Assembly (NCBI RefSeq): GCF_008642335.1
Contig: NZ_CP029191.1
Span: 5,332,001-5,396,000 of the forward strand
From: Streptomyces venezuelae
Lineage (GTDB): Bacteria; Actinomycetota; Actinomycetes; Streptomycetales; Streptomycetaceae
Length of the DNA stretch: 64,000 nucleotides
Direction: 5' to 3'
Positions 52,901 through 62,828 of the stretch are shown piece by piece (within the stretch, counting starts at the first letter, position 1; each line of letters starts with the position of its first letter). The notes beneath the pieces were generated by a model, which saw nothing but the letters and a program-made list of their open reading frames with translations, was not told where the DNA came from and made no database searches. The translations under genes were made by a program, and so were the position numbers.

Positions 52901-55044
52901 GGCGCCACCTCCCGCCGCTCTTCCCGCTTCTCCCGCCGCTCCTCCTGCTTCTCCTCCCGGGTCGCGATGAGCCCCGCCGGAGCGGTCAACTTCGACTCCA
53001 CGTACGGCGCTTCGCTCAGCCGCGAGGCCGCGGGGTCGCGGACGTGCTTGACGCAGATCCGGGCCGCGTCCAGGATGACGACGACGATCAGCAGCGCGAG
53101 CGCCGCCGAAAGGACGCCGTCCACCGTGGAGTTGGTGACGACGGTGTGCATGTCGTCCATGGTCTTGGCGGGCGGCAGGATCTTGCCCTCGTCGATGGCG
53201 TCCTGGTAGTTGGCGCGCTGCTGGAAGAAGCCGACGCGCGGATCGCTGGAGAACACCTTCTGCCAGCTCGCGGTGAGCGTCACCGTGGCGTCCCAGACGA
53301 GCGGGATCCCGGTGATCCAGGCCCACTTGAGCCGCCCGGACTTCACGAGCAGCGTGGTGCAGACGGCGAGGGCGACGGCGGCGAGGAGCTGGTTGGCGAT
53401 GCCGAAGATCGGGAAGAGCTGGTTGATCCCGCCGAGCGGCTCGTGCACGCCGACCCACAGGAAGTAGCCCCAGAGGCCGGTGACGACGGCGCTGGTGAAC
53501 ACGAGCCCCGGCTTCCAGCTCATCCGCCGGAACGGCTTGTAGACGTTCCCGAGCATGTCCTGCAGCATGAAGCGGCCCACGCGCGTGCCCGCGTCGAGCG
53601 CCGTCAGGATGAACAGCGCCTCGAACATGATCGCGAAGTGGTACCAGAAGGCGCGCAGCGAGCCGCCGGTGACCTTGGAGAAGATCTCGGAGACGCCGAC
53701 CGCGAGCGTGGGCGCGCCGCCGGTGCGCGAGAGCAGCGAGGACTCCTCGACGTTCTTCGCGGCCTGCGCCAGGTCGGCCGGTGAGATGGAGTAGCCGAAA
53801 CCGGCGACGGCCTTCGACGCCTCCTGGACGGTGTCGCCGACGACTCCCGCCGGCGCGTTCATCGCGAAGTACAGACCGGGGTCGATGATCGACGCCGCGA
53901 CGAGCGCCATCACCGCGACCGACGACTCCATGAGCATGGAGCCGTAGCCGATCATCCGGACCTGCGTCTCCTTCTGGATCATCTTCGGCGTCGTGCCCGA
54001 GGAGATCAGCGCGTGGAAGCCGGACAGCGCGCCGCAGGCGATCGTGATGAAGACGAAGGGGAAGAGCGAGCCCGCGAAGACCGGACCGTCGCCGCGCGAG
54101 GCGAAGTCGGTCACCGGGTCCATCTTCAGCGTCGGCAGGGCGACGACGACGCCGAGCGCGAGCAGCACGATCGTGCCGATCTTCATGAAGGTGGAGAGGT
54201 AGTCGCGGGGCGCGAGCAGCATCCACACCGGCAGGATCGAGGCGATGAACCCGTACGCCACCAGCCAGATCACCAGCGTCGACGGCGCCAGTGTGAACGT
54301 GTCCGCGAGGGACGACTCGGCGACCCAGCGCCCGCCGACGAGCGCGAGGAGCAGCAGCGCGACGCCGATCAGCGAGACCTCGCTGACCCGTCCAGGCCGC
54401 AGCACCCGCAGGTAGAAGCCCATGAGCAGGGCGATCGGGATGGTCATCGCGATGGAGAAGGTGCCCCACGGCGACTCGGCGAGCGCGTTGACGACGACGA
54501 GCGCGAGCACCCCGAGCAGGATGATCATGATGGCGAAGGTGGCGAGCAGCGCGGCGGCCCCGCCGACCGGGCCGATCTCCTCGCGCGCCATCTGGCCGAG
54601 CGACTTGCCGTCGCGCCGTGTCGAGAAGAACAGCACGACCATGTCCTGCACGGCGCCCGCGAAGATCACGCCCGCGATGATCCAGATCGTGCCGGGCAGG
54701 TACCCCATCTGGGCCGCGAGCACCGGCCCCACCAGCGGTCCCGCGCCCGCGATCGCCGCGAAGTGGTGGCCGAGCAGCACCCGGCGGTCGGTCGGATGGA
54801 AGTCGATGCCGTTGTCGAGCCGCTCGGCCGGGGTGGCCCGCTTCTTGTCGACCTTCAGAACCTTGTACGCGATGAACTTGGAGTAGAAGCGGTACGCGAC
54901 GGCGTACGAGCCGAGTGCCGCCGCCACCATCCAGGCCGCCGACACCTCCTCGTCGCGCGCGAGGGCCAGGACGGTCCAGCCCGCGGCGCCGACCAGCGCG
55001 ACGAGGGACCAGATGACGATGGATCGGGGGTTCGCTCTGCGCAC
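52897..55044 (-). CDS. CstA family pyruvate/peptide transporter
   Basis: A 715-residue membrane protein with ~17 transmembrane helices. Signature DFHPTDRRVLLGHHFAAIAGAGPLVGPVLAAQ is characteristic of CstA/BtsT. E. coli members import pyruvate under carbon limitation. The C-terminal tail is a highly charged EEKQEERREKREERR segment. GTG 55044 follows GGGAGG at eight bases. It is coupled to yjiX. It is adjacent to, but not obviously controlled by, dasR. Confidence 0.9.
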   Translation of the reverse strand: MRRANPRSIVIWSLVALVGAAGWTVLALARDEEVSAAWMVAAALGSYAVAYRFYSKFIAYKVLKVDKKRATPAERLDNGIDFHPTDRRVLLGHHFAAIAGAGPLVGPVLAAQMGYLPGTIWIIAGVIFAGAVQDMVVLFFSTRRDGKSLGQMAREEIGPVGGAAALLATFAIMIILLGVLALVVVNALAESPWGTFSIAMTIPIALLMGFYLRVLRPGRVSEVSLIGVALLLLALVGGRWVAESSLADTFTLAPSTLVIWLVAYGFIASILPVWMLLAPRDYLSTFMKIGTIVLLALGVVVALPTLKMDPVTDFASRGDGPVFAGSLFPFVFITIACGALSGFHALISSGTTPKMIQKETQVRMIGYGSMLMESSVAVMALVAASIIDPGLYFAMNAPAGVVGDTVQEASKAVAGFGYSISPADLAQAAKNVEESSLLSRTGGAPTLAVGVSEIFSKVTGGSLRAFWYHFAIMFEALFILTALDAGTRVGRFMLQDMLGNVYKPFRRMSWKPGLVFTSAVVTGLWGYFLWVGVHEPLGGINQLFPIFGIANQLLAAVALAVCTTLLVKSGRLKWAWITGIPLVWDATVTLTASWQKVFSSDPRVGFFQQRANYQDAIDEGKILPPAKTMDDMHTVVTNSTVDGVLSAALALLIVVVILDAARICVKHVRDPAASRLSEAPYVESKLTAPAGLIATREEKQEERREKREERREVAP

Positions 55045-55126
55045 CGGGTCGTCCTCCCGTTCATCAGGCGATGACGGGAGGAACGTAGAGCAGCACGGGG
55101 GACCCGCGCCAGACCTCGGGCGGCTG

Positions 55127-56008
<882 letters not shown>

Positions 56009-56013
56009 TCAGG

Positions 56014-56038
56014 TGTCGGTCCGATAACGGACGCGACA
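56014..56038. promoter_or_regulatory. Inverted repeat upstream of dasR
   Basis: TGTCG-GTCCG (56014-56023), ATAA, then CGGAC-G-CGACA (56028-56038). Ten paired bases with one bulge. It may be a dasR promoter element or operator. It does not match the dre consensus. Confidence 0.4.
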
Positions 56039-56067
56039 GCCCTTCTTATACACCCTTGACACCCCTA

Positions 56068-56083
56068 AAGGTCTAGGCCAAGC
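56068..56083. promoter_or_regulatory. Candidate DasR-responsive element (dre) 1
   Basis: AAAGGTCTAGGCCAAG. The GGTCTAGGCC core differs at one position from the dre core GGTCTAGACC. It lies in the dasR-dasA intergenic region, close to a TTGACA (56057-56062). Confidence 0.6.
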
Positions 56084-56091
56084 TCCCCGTA

Positions 56092-56107
56092 CTGGTCTAC
56101 ACCATTA
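56092..56107. promoter_or_regulatory. DasR-responsive element (dre) 2
   Basis: ACTGGTCTACACCATT matches 14 of 16 positions of ACTGGTCTAGACCAGT and lies 90 bases before the dasA start. It is the strongest dre in the window. Confidence 0.85.
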
Positions 56108-56196
56108 AAGACCAGGTTCCAGTCCCACGGGCAGATCTCGGTCCATTTGGTCGCTGCGGGTGGGGGGTTGACTGGCATCCCTTGAGGAGGGTGAAC

Positions 56197-57471
56197 GTGA
56201 AGCGCAAGCTCATTGCGGCCATCGGTGTCGCGGGCATGTTGGTCTCGGTCGCGGCCTGCGGCAGTGACGACGACGACAAGAAGGCCGGGGGAGCCGACAG
56301 CTTCAAGGGCGAGACCCTGACGCTCTGGGCGATGGATGGTTCGACGCCGGACCAGTGGCAGAAGGATGTCACCGCGGCCTTCGAGAAGAAGACCGGCGCG
56401 AAGCTGAAGTTCGAAGTCCAGCAGTGGAACGGTATCCAGCAGAAGCTGACCACCGCCCTCTCCGAGGAGAACCCGCCGGACGTCTTCGAGATCGGCAACA
56501 CCCAGACCGCCGCGTACGCCAAGACCGGCGGCCTCGCCGAGCTCGGCGACCTCAAGGAGTCCATCGGCGCGGACTGGACCGAGTCGATGAACAAGGCCTC
56601 GGTCATCGACGGCAAGCAGTACGCCGCCCCGTGGTTCGTCCTGAACCGCGTCGTGGTCTACAACAAGAAGGTCTGGGCCGACGCCGGCATCAAGGAGCTC
56701 CCCAAGACCCGCGCCGAGTTCCTCAAGGACCTCAAGCAGATCGGTTCCAAGACCGACGCCGAGCCGATCTACCTGCCCGGCCAGAACTGGTACCACTTCG
56801 TCGGCCTGACCATCGGTGAGGGCGCCGAGCTGGTCAAGAAGGACGGCGACAAGTACGTCTCCAACCTGGGTGACCCCAAGGTCAGCAAGGCCATGAAGAC
56901 GTACAAGGAGTTCGCGGACCTCTCCAAGGCCCCCAAGAACAAGGACGAGGCCACCCCGCAGCAGGCCGAGGTCTTCGCCAAGGGCAAGACCGGCGCCTTC
57001 ATCGGCATGAGCTGGGAGGCCGCGACCGCGATCAAGGCCAACAAGAAGATCGAGAAGGACATCGGCTTCTTCACGATCCCCGGTGAGACGGCCGACAAGC
57101 CCGAGGGCGTCTTCCTCGGCGGCTCCAACCTCGCCATCGCCGCGACCAGCAAGAAGCAGGAGCTCGCCAAGGAGTTCCTCAAGATCGCGCTGTCCGACAA
57201 GTTCGAGGGCCAGTTCGCCAAGGAAGGCGGCACGATCCCGAACAAGAAGGCCCTGGAGTCCAACCTCAAGGGCAACGCGGCCGCCGAGGCCGCCGCTCCC
57301 GCCACCTCCGGCGGCGGCACCACCCCGCTGATCCCGGAGTGGGGCGCGGTCGAGAACCCGCCGAACCCGATCAAGAACTACATGACCGCGGTGCTCAACG
57401 GTAAGTCTCCCGAGGCGGCCGCGAAGCAGGTCGAGGGCGAGCTCAACAAGCGCCTGGCGCAGAAGCAGTAA
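56197..57471 (+). CDS. dasA: Chitobiose ABC transporter binding lipoprotein DasA
   Basis: A 424-residue family-1 solute-binding protein. The signal peptide ends at the lipobox VAAC (C21). The mature part has the extracellular sugar-binding fold (GETLTLWAMDGSTPDQWQ, NQTAAYAK context). It captures N,N'-diacetylchitobiose for DasBC. ATP is supplied by MsiK in known species, and no ATPase gene is present here. GTG 56197 has AGGAGG six bases upstream. A strong hairpin follows the stop. Confidence 0.95.
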   Translation: MKRKLIAAIGVAGMLVSVAACGSDDDDKKAGGADSFKGETLTLWAMDGSTPDQWQKDVTAAFEKKTGAKLKFEVQQWNGIQQKLTTALSEENPPDVFEIGNTQTAAYAKTGGLAELGDLKESIGADWTESMNKASVIDGKQYAAPWFVLNRVVVYNKKVWADAGIKELPKTRAEFLKDLKQIGSKTDAEPIYLPGQNWYHFVGLTIGEGAELVKKDGDKYVSNLGDPKVSKAMKTYKEFADLSKAPKNKDEATPQQAEVFAKGKTGAFIGMSWEAATAIKANKKIEKDIGFFTIPGETADKPEGVFLGGSNLAIAATSKKQELAKEFLKIALSDKFEGQFAKEGGTIPNKKALESNLKGNAAAEAAAPATSGGGTTPLIPEWGAVENPPNPIKNYMTAVLNGKSPEAAAKQVEGELNKRLAQKQ

Positions 57472-57483
57472 GAACGCCCCTCT

Positions 57484-57524
57484 TGCCGGGGGCGGCGGGT
57501 GAACCGTCCTCGCCGCCCCCGGCA
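57484..57524 (+). promoter_or_regulatory. Strong hairpin between dasA and dasB
   Basis: TGCCGGGGGCGGCG (57484-57497) and CGCCGCCCCCGGCA (57511-57524) form a perfect 14-bp stem 13 bases beyond the dasA stop. It has no U-tract. It probably reduces read-through or stabilises dasA mRNA, giving more binding protein than permease. Confidence 0.75.
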
Positions 57525-57565
57525 TTCCTCTGCGTACCGCGATGCCCACGAAAGAGATGGCGAGC

Positions 57566-58555
57566 ATGACCGTGCAGAAGACCGAACGGCCGCCCTCCGG
57601 CCCGACGGAGGTGCAGACACCGGAAGGCGGGCCACGGCCGAGTGACCCGCGCAAGGAGCCCCGGCGGCTCGCCGGCCTGACGCCCTATCTGCTCCTTGCC
57701 CCCGCGATCGTCGCCACCCTGCTGCTGCTCGGCTGGCCACTGGTCAACAACGGGATCCTGTCGTTCCAGAACCTCAACATGCGGCAGTTCATTCTGCACT
57801 TGACCGAGTGGAACGGATTCGACAACTACAAGGACGTCCTCACCGGCGAGGACTTCTGGCGGGTCACAGGACGCTCGGTCGTCTTCACCGCCGTCAACGT
57901 CGTGCTGATCATGGCACTCGGCACGCTGGTCGGACTCCTTCTCGCGCGCCTCGGCCGGAAGATGCGCACGTTCCTCCTGCTCGGCCTCGTGCTCGCCTGG
58001 GCCATGCCCGTCGTCGCGGCCAGCACGGTCTACCAGTGGCTGTTCGCGCAGCGCTTCGGCGTCGTCAACTGGATCCTCGCCAAGATCGGCTTCGAGTCGA
58101 TGGCCGACCACGACTGGCTGGCCACGCAGTACTCGACCTTCTTCGTCGTGCTGCTGCTGATCGTCTGGATGTCCATCCCCTTCGTGGCGATCAACCTGTA
58201 CGCCGCCACGACCACCATCCCCAAGGAGCTGTACGAGGCCGCGGCGCTGGACGGCGCGGGGGCCATCAAGCAGTTCACCCAGGTGACGCTGCCGTACCTG
58301 AAGCCCTTCCTCTACGCCACGACGTTCCTGGAGATCATCTGGGTCTTCAAGGCGTTCGTGCAGGTCTTCACCATCAACGAGGGCGGCCCCGACCGGCTCA
58401 CCGAGATCCTGCCCGTCTACGCCTACATCGAGGGCATGGGCAACCAGCACTTCGGCATGGGCGCCGCGATCGCGCTGCTCACCATCATCATCCTGCTGGC
58501 CATCACCTCGTTCTACCTGCGGATCGTGCTCAAGCAAGAGGAGGACGAGCTGTGA
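57566..58555 (+). CDS. dasB: Chitobiose ABC transporter permease DasB
   Basis: A ~329-residue inner-membrane permease with six transmembrane helices and the EAA loop YEAAALDGAGAIKQFTQVTLPYLKP. ATG 57566 is chosen because AAAGAG lies nine bases upstream. In-frame ATGs at 57542 and 57557 are possible. The stop overlaps the dasC GTG (GTGA). Confidence 0.92.
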   Translation: MTVQKTERPPSGPTEVQTPEGGPRPSDPRKEPRRLAGLTPYLLLAPAIVATLLLLGWPLVNNGILSFQNLNMRQFILHLTEWNGFDNYKDVLTGEDFWRVTGRSVVFTAVNVVLIMALGTLVGLLLARLGRKMRTFLLLGLVLAWAMPVVAASTVYQWLFAQRFGVVNWILAKIGFESMADHDWLATQYSTFFVVLLLIVWMSIPFVAINLYAATTTIPKELYEAAALDGAGAIKQFTQVTLPYLKPFLYATTFLEIIWVFKAFVQVFTINEGGPDRLTEILPVYAYIEGMGNQHFGMGAAIALLTIIILLAITSFYLRIVLKQEEDEL

Positions 58556-59382
58556 AGCGCTCGCTGATGGGCCGCCTCTGGCCCAACCTGGTCGCGGTCG
58601 TCATCTTCGTCTTCTGCGTCTTCCCCGTGTACTGGATGTTCGCCACGGCCTTCAAGCCGACCGGCGACATCATCGCCGAGGACCCGGTCTGGTTCCCGAC
58701 CAATGCCACGCTCGAACACTTCAAGACGGCGATCGACGCCGACCACTTCTGGACCATGGTCGGCAACTCCGTCATCGTGACGGTCCTCGCCGTCGTCTTC
58801 TCGCTCATCATCGGCGTGACCGCGGCGTTCGCCCTCGCCCGCATGCGGTTCAAGGGCCGGCGCGGCTTCATCATCGGCTTCATGCTCGCGCAGATGGCGC
58901 CGTGGGAAGTCATGGTCATCGCGATCTACATCATCGTGCGCGACGCGGACATGCTGAACAGCCTGATCCCGCTGACCCTCTTCTACATGGTGATGATCCT
59001 GCCCTTCACCCTCCTCACGCTCCGCGGCTTCGTCGCCGCCGTGCCCAAGGAGCTGGAGGAGTCCGCCATGGTCGACGGCTGCACCCGCATGCAGGCCTTC
59101 CGCCGGGTGATCCTGCCGCTGCTCGCGCCGGGCCTGATGTCGACCTCGCTCTTCGGCTTCATCACCGCATGGAACGAGTTCCCGCTGGCGCTCGTGCTCA
59201 ACAAGGAAGCCGAGGCCAAGACCCTCCCGATCTGGCTGTCCAGCTTCCAGACCGCCTTCGGCGACGACTGGGGCGCCACCATGGCCGCCGCCTCCCTCTT
59301 CGCCGTCCCGATCCTCGTCCTCTTCGTCTTCCTGCAGCGCAGGGCCGTGGCCGGCCTCACCGACGGCGCAGTGAAGGGATAA
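58552..59382 (+). CDS. dasC: Chitobiose ABC transporter permease DasC
   Basis: A 276-residue permease with six transmembrane helices. The EAA motif is EESAMVDGCTRMQAFRRVILPLLAPG. Its GTG overlaps the dasB stop. It forms the heteromeric channel with DasB. The next gene begins nine bases after its stop, so sugar hydrolysis is linked to import. Confidence 0.94.
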   Translation: MKRSLMGRLWPNLVAVVIFVFCVFPVYWMFATAFKPTGDIIAEDPVWFPTNATLEHFKTAIDADHFWTMVGNSVIVTVLAVVFSLIIGVTAAFALARMRFKGRRGFIIGFMLAQMAPWEVMVIAIYIIVRDADMLNSLIPLTLFYMVMILPFTLLTLRGFVAAVPKELEESAMVDGCTRMQAFRRVILPLLAPGLMSTSLFGFITAWNEFPLALVLNKEAEAKTLPIWLSSFQTAFGDDWGATMAAASLFAVPILVLFVFLQRRAVAGLTDGAVKG

Positions 59383-59390
59383 CTCCGCAC

Positions 59391-60887
59391 ATGACGACAC
59401 TCACGCACGCCGGTGACACCCTCACCCGCAACGCCCTCGCCGTCCTCCAGCCCGGCTTCGACGGCACCACCGCGGTGCCGGACTGGGTGCGCCACCGGAT
59501 CGACGAAGGCCTCGCCTCCGTCAGTCTCTTCGGCCGCAACGTACAGACCGCGGAGCAGGTGGCCCGGCTCACCGCGCAACTGCGCGCCGAACGCGACGAC
59601 CTCCTGATCGCCATCGACGAGGAGAGCGGCGACGTCACCCGCCTGGAGGTCCGCACCGGCTCCTCCTACCCGGGCAACCACGCGCTCGGCGCCGTCGACG
59701 ACACCACGCTGACCCGCGAGGTCGCCGCCGACCTCGGCCGCCGCCTCGCCGCCTGCGGCATCAACTTCAACTGGGCGCCGTCGGCCGACGTCAACGCCAA
59801 CCCCGACAACCCGGTCATCGGCGTACGCTCCTTCGGCTCGGACCCCGACCTGGTGGCCCGGCACACCGCCGCCTACGTCGAGGGCATGCAGTCGTCCGGC
59901 GTCGCCACCTCAGCCAAGCACTTCCCGGGGCACGGCGACACGGCGATCGACTCGCACCACTCCGTGCCGGTCATCGACGTCGACCGGGACGTCCTGAACT
60001 CCCGCGACCTCGCCCCGTTCCGCGCGGCCCTCGCCGCCGGCACCCGGGCCGTGATGAGTGCCCACGTCCTGGCCCCGGCCCTGGACCCGGACAACCCCGG
60101 CACGCTCTCCCGGCGCATCCTGACCGGACTGCTGCGCGAGGAGTTCGGCTACGAGGGCCTCATCGTCACCGACGGCATGGACATGCAGGCCATCGCGGGC
60201 ACCTACGGCTTCGAGCGCGGCTGCGTCCTCGCCATCGCCGCCGGAGCCGACGCGATCTGCACGGGCGGCGGCCCCTCGGACGAGGGGACCGTGCTGCGGC
60301 TGCGGGACGCCTTCGTCGCGGCCGTGCGCTCGGGCGAGCTGCCCGAGGAGCGGCTCGCCGACGCGGCGGACCGCGTGCGGGCGCTGGCCGGCTGGGCGTC
60401 GATGTCGGGCGCGGCCGAGCGTTCGGGGGGCGCGCCCGACACCGGCATCGGCCTCATCGGGGCCCGCCGCGCGCTGACGGTTACCCGCGGCGAGACCTAC
60501 GCCGCCCCGGTCACCGAGGCCCCCTTCGTCGCCACGTTCTCCCCGCTCCCCAACATCGCCGTCGGCGACGAGACCCCCTGGGGCGTCACCGCCGAACTGG
60601 AGCGCCGCCTCCCCGGCACCGAGTCCGCCACCTACTCCGGCGAGGGCTCGGGCAGCCAGGCCCTCGCGGCGGCGGGCACGCGCCGCATCGTGGCCGTCGT
60701 CCGCGACGCGCACCGCCACGCCTGGATGGCCGACGCCCTCCAGACCCTCGTCGCCGCCCGGCCCGACACGGTCGTCGTCGAGATGGGCGTCCCGCAGTCC
60801 GCTCCCATCGGCGCCCTCCACATCGCGACGCGCGGCGCGGCCCGCGTGTGCGGCGAGGCGGCGGCGGAGGTCATCGTCGCGGGCTGA
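59391..60887 (+). CDS. Glycoside hydrolase family 3 beta-N-acetylglucosaminidase (DasD-type)
   Basis: A 498-residue GH3 enzyme. Catalytic elements are KHFPGHGDTAIDSHHSVPVI (NagZ-type His/Asp dyad) and IVTDGMDMQAI, where Asp is the nucleophile. No signal peptide is present, so it acts in the cytoplasm on imported chitobiose or muropeptide sugars. The C-terminal ~150 residues form the second domain. It is co-transcribed with dasBC. A perfect 16-bp terminator follows. Confidence 0.92.
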   Translation: MTTLTHAGDTLTRNALAVLQPGFDGTTAVPDWVRHRIDEGLASVSLFGRNVQTAEQVARLTAQLRAERDDLLIAIDEESGDVTRLEVRTGSSYPGNHALGAVDDTTLTREVAADLGRRLAACGINFNWAPSADVNANPDNPVIGVRSFGSDPDLVARHTAAYVEGMQSSGVATSAKHFPGHGDTAIDSHHSVPVIDVDRDVLNSRDLAPFRAALAAGTRAVMSAHVLAPALDPDNPGTLSRRILTGLLREEFGYEGLIVTDGMDMQAIAGTYGFERGCVLAIAAGADAICTGGGPSDEGTVLRLRDAFVAAVRSGELPEERLADAADRVRALAGWASMSGAAERSGGAPDTGIGLIGARRALTVTRGETYAAPVTEAPFVATFSPLPNIAVGDETPWGVTAELERRLPGTESATYSGEGSGSQALAAAGTRRIVAVVRDAHRHAWMADALQTLVAARPDTVVVEMGVPQSAPIGALHIATRGAARVCGEAAAEVIVAG

Positions 60888-60914
60888 CCACCCGCTGCAC
60901 GAACGCGCGGCACA

Positions 60915-60949
60915 CGGAAGGGGCGCCCCCGCCGGGGGCGCCCCTTCCG
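60915..60949. terminator. Bidirectional terminator between the das operon and nagB
   Basis: CGGAAGGGGCGCCCCC (60915-60930) and GGGGGCGCCCCTTCCG (60934-60949) form a perfect 16-bp stem with a three-base loop between convergent genes. Confidence 0.85.
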
Positions 60950-60970
60950 GCGTATCCGTTTCCGCTGCTC

Positions 60971-61756
60971 CTACAGGCCCTGCCACTCCGGCTTGTTCGC
61001 GTACGTGTGCCGGAAGTAGTCCGCCAGCTTCAGCTTCGACGCGGCGGCCTCGTCCACCACGACCGTGGCGTGCGGGTGCAGCTGCAGCGCGGAGGCGGGC
61101 ACGACCGAGGCGACAGGGCCCTCCACGGTCGCGGCCACCGCGTCGGCCTTGCCCTCACCCGTGGCGAGCAGCACCAGGTGCCGCGCCTCCAGGATCGTCC
61201 CGATCCCCTGGGTGATGACGTGGTGCGGGACCTGCTCGATGTCCCCGTCGAAGAAGCGTGCGTTGTCCACCCGCGTCTGCTCCGTCAGCGTCTTGATGCG
61301 CGTACGGGACGCGAGCGACGAGCAGGGCTCGTTGAACCCGATGTGCCCGTCCGTGCCGATGCCGAGCAGCTGCAGGTCGACACCGCCGGCCTCGGCGAGC
61401 GCCTTGTCGTACGCCACGCACGCCGCCTGCACGTCCTCGGCGCTGCCGTCGGGCCCCATGAAGGAGCTCTCGCTGAGCCCGAGCGGCTCGACGACCTCCC
61501 GCAGGACCACGGAACGGTACGACTCCGGGTGCCCTGCGGGCAGCCCCACGTACTCGTCGAGCTGGCAGATGCGGGCCCGCGAGGCATCCACGGAACCGGC
61601 CGCGACCTTGGCCGCCAGGGCTTCGTAGATGGGCAGGGGAGTGGAGCCGGTGGCGACACCGAGCAGGGCGTCAGGCTTACGACGCACCAGGGCGGCCATG
61701 GCCTCCGCGATGAGCTCGCCGCCTGCCGTGGCGTCCGGGACGATGACAACTTCCAC
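60971..61756 (-). CDS. nagB: Glucosamine-6-phosphate deaminase
   Basis: A 261-residue enzyme converting GlcN-6-P to fructose-6-P and ammonia. Motifs include GVATGSTPLPIYEAL, the CQLDEYVGL active Asp/Glu, and GIGTDGHIGFNEP. GTG 61756 gives the usual family length. The longer open frame to 61,894 covers promoter DNA. A dre lies ~50 bases upstream, so DasR represses it. It completes the pathway after DasABC uptake and GH3 cleavage. Confidence 0.95.
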   Translation of the reverse strand: MEVVIVPDATAGGELIAEAMAALVRRKPDALLGVATGSTPLPIYEALAAKVAAGSVDASRARICQLDEYVGLPAGHPESYRSVVLREVVEPLGLSESSFMGPDGSAEDVQAACVAYDKALAEAGGVDLQLLGIGTDGHIGFNEPCSSLASRTRIKTLTEQTRVDNARFFDGDIEQVPHHVITQGIGTILEARHLVLLATGEGKADAVAATVEGPVASVVPASALQLHPHATVVVDEAAASKLKLADYFRHTYANKPEWQGL

Positions 61757-61805
61757 GCTGGGCCTGCCGATCTGGAGAGGGGCTCGAAAGTACTGGGGGA
61801 GTACT

Positions 61806-61821
61806 GGTGGTATAGACCAAT
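61806..61821. promoter_or_regulatory. DasR-responsive element upstream of nagB
   Basis: GGTGGTATAGACCAAT (reverse: ATTGGTCTATACCACC) matches about 12 of 16 dre positions, including GGTxTAGACC. It is 50 bases before the nagB GTG. Confidence 0.75.
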
Positions 61822-61954
61822 CTAGCAGAGCTGCGCCGCTGGAACAGCAGTGCCGCAAAGCCAGGACAGCCGATTCCGCCGCTCTTCGATCCATGCTCGA
61901 CTCTCCGCCCCGCCTCCGCCCGTCGAACCGTGCGCGAGGGCCCGGAACGCCCGG

Positions 61955-62719
61955 TCACACCCCCAGCACCGAACCCCCCGTCGCGTCGATGTACTGACCG
62001 GTGATCCACCGCGCGTCCTCCGAGGCCACGAAGGAGACGATGTCCGCCACGTCGGCGGGCTGGCCTATCCGGTCGAAGGTCGAATACCCCGCCATCTCGG
62101 CGCGCTGGGCCTCGGGGATCCCGTCCATCATCTCGGTCTGGATGATTCCGGGCGCGACCGCGTTCACCGTGATCCCGCGGGGGCCGAGCTCCTGCGCCAG
62201 CGTGTGCGTCAGGACGTTCACCGCGCCCTTCGTCATCGAATACGCCACGGTGACCGGGAACGCGATGCGTGTGACGCCCGACGAGATGTTGATGATCCGG
62301 CCGCCGTCGCGCAGCCGGTCGAGGCCCTTCTGGACCACGAAGAACAGCGCCTTCGTGTTGACCGCGAACACGCGGTCGTAATCCTCTTCCTCGACCTCTC
62401 CCACATGGCTGTACAGCCCGATGCCGGCGTTGTTCACCAGGATGTCCAGGCCGTCCGCGTGCCGGTCGAACTCGGCCCAGAGCGCGTCGGCGTCGCCGGG
62501 CACCCCCAGCTCGGCGCCGAACGCGAAGGCGGACCCGCCCGCCGCCTCGATCGCCGCCACCGTCTCCTTCGCGGCCACCTCATTGCTGCCGTAGTGCACG
62601 CCGACCCGCGCCCCGTCCCGGCCGAGCCGCTCGGCGATGCCCCGCCCGATGCCCCGGCTGCCGCCCGTGACCAGCGCGGTCTTCCCGGCAAGCCTGCTCG
62701 TGCCCGTGTGCGCTCCCAT
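61955..62719 (-). CDS. Short-chain dehydrogenase/reductase (classical)
   Basis: A 254-residue SDR. Cofactor motif TGGSRGIG (~18-25), NNAG, catalytic Ser in ISSGVT and YSMTK with Tyr and Lys. The Gly-rich loop followed by Arg suggests NADP. Substrate unknown. The gene is divergent from a TetR gene, with a pair of similar boxes in the intergenic region. TetR-SDR pairs usually respond to the SDR substrate. Confidence 0.9.
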   Translation of the reverse strand: MGAHTGTSRLAGKTALVTGGSRGIGRGIAERLGRDGARVGVHYGSNEVAAKETVAAIEAAGGSAFAFGAELGVPGDADALWAEFDRHADGLDILVNNAGIGLYSHVGEVEEEDYDRVFAVNTKALFFVVQKGLDRLRDGGRIINISSGVTRIAFPVTVAYSMTKGAVNVLTHTLAQELGPRGITVNAVAPGIIQTEMMDGIPEAQRAEMAGYSTFDRIGQPADVADIVSFVASEDARWITGQYIDATGGSVLGV

Positions 62720-62755
62720 GACGGAGGCCCCCTCTTTCGCTCTCGATGATTTCTC

Positions 62756-62815
62756 TAGCGGTCGTTACAGAAAGAACGCTACCCCACACCCGCTCCCTTT
62801 TTCTAGTGCCCGCTA
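62756..62815. promoter_or_regulatory. Two related near-palindromic boxes between SDR and TetR genes
   Basis: TAGCGGTCGTTA (62756-62767) and TAGTGCCCGCTA (62804-62815) both fit TAGYG-N2-CGYTA and are 48 bp apart. Both are preceded by TTTCTAG or TCTCTAG. They are the likely TetR operators. Confidence 0.6.
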
Positions 62816-62828
62816 TACAATTCACTCC

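Noticed and set aside
56057..56085. Full sigma-70 promoter for dasA
   Set aside because: TTGACA is perfect, but no acceptable -10 lies 16-18 bases downstream.
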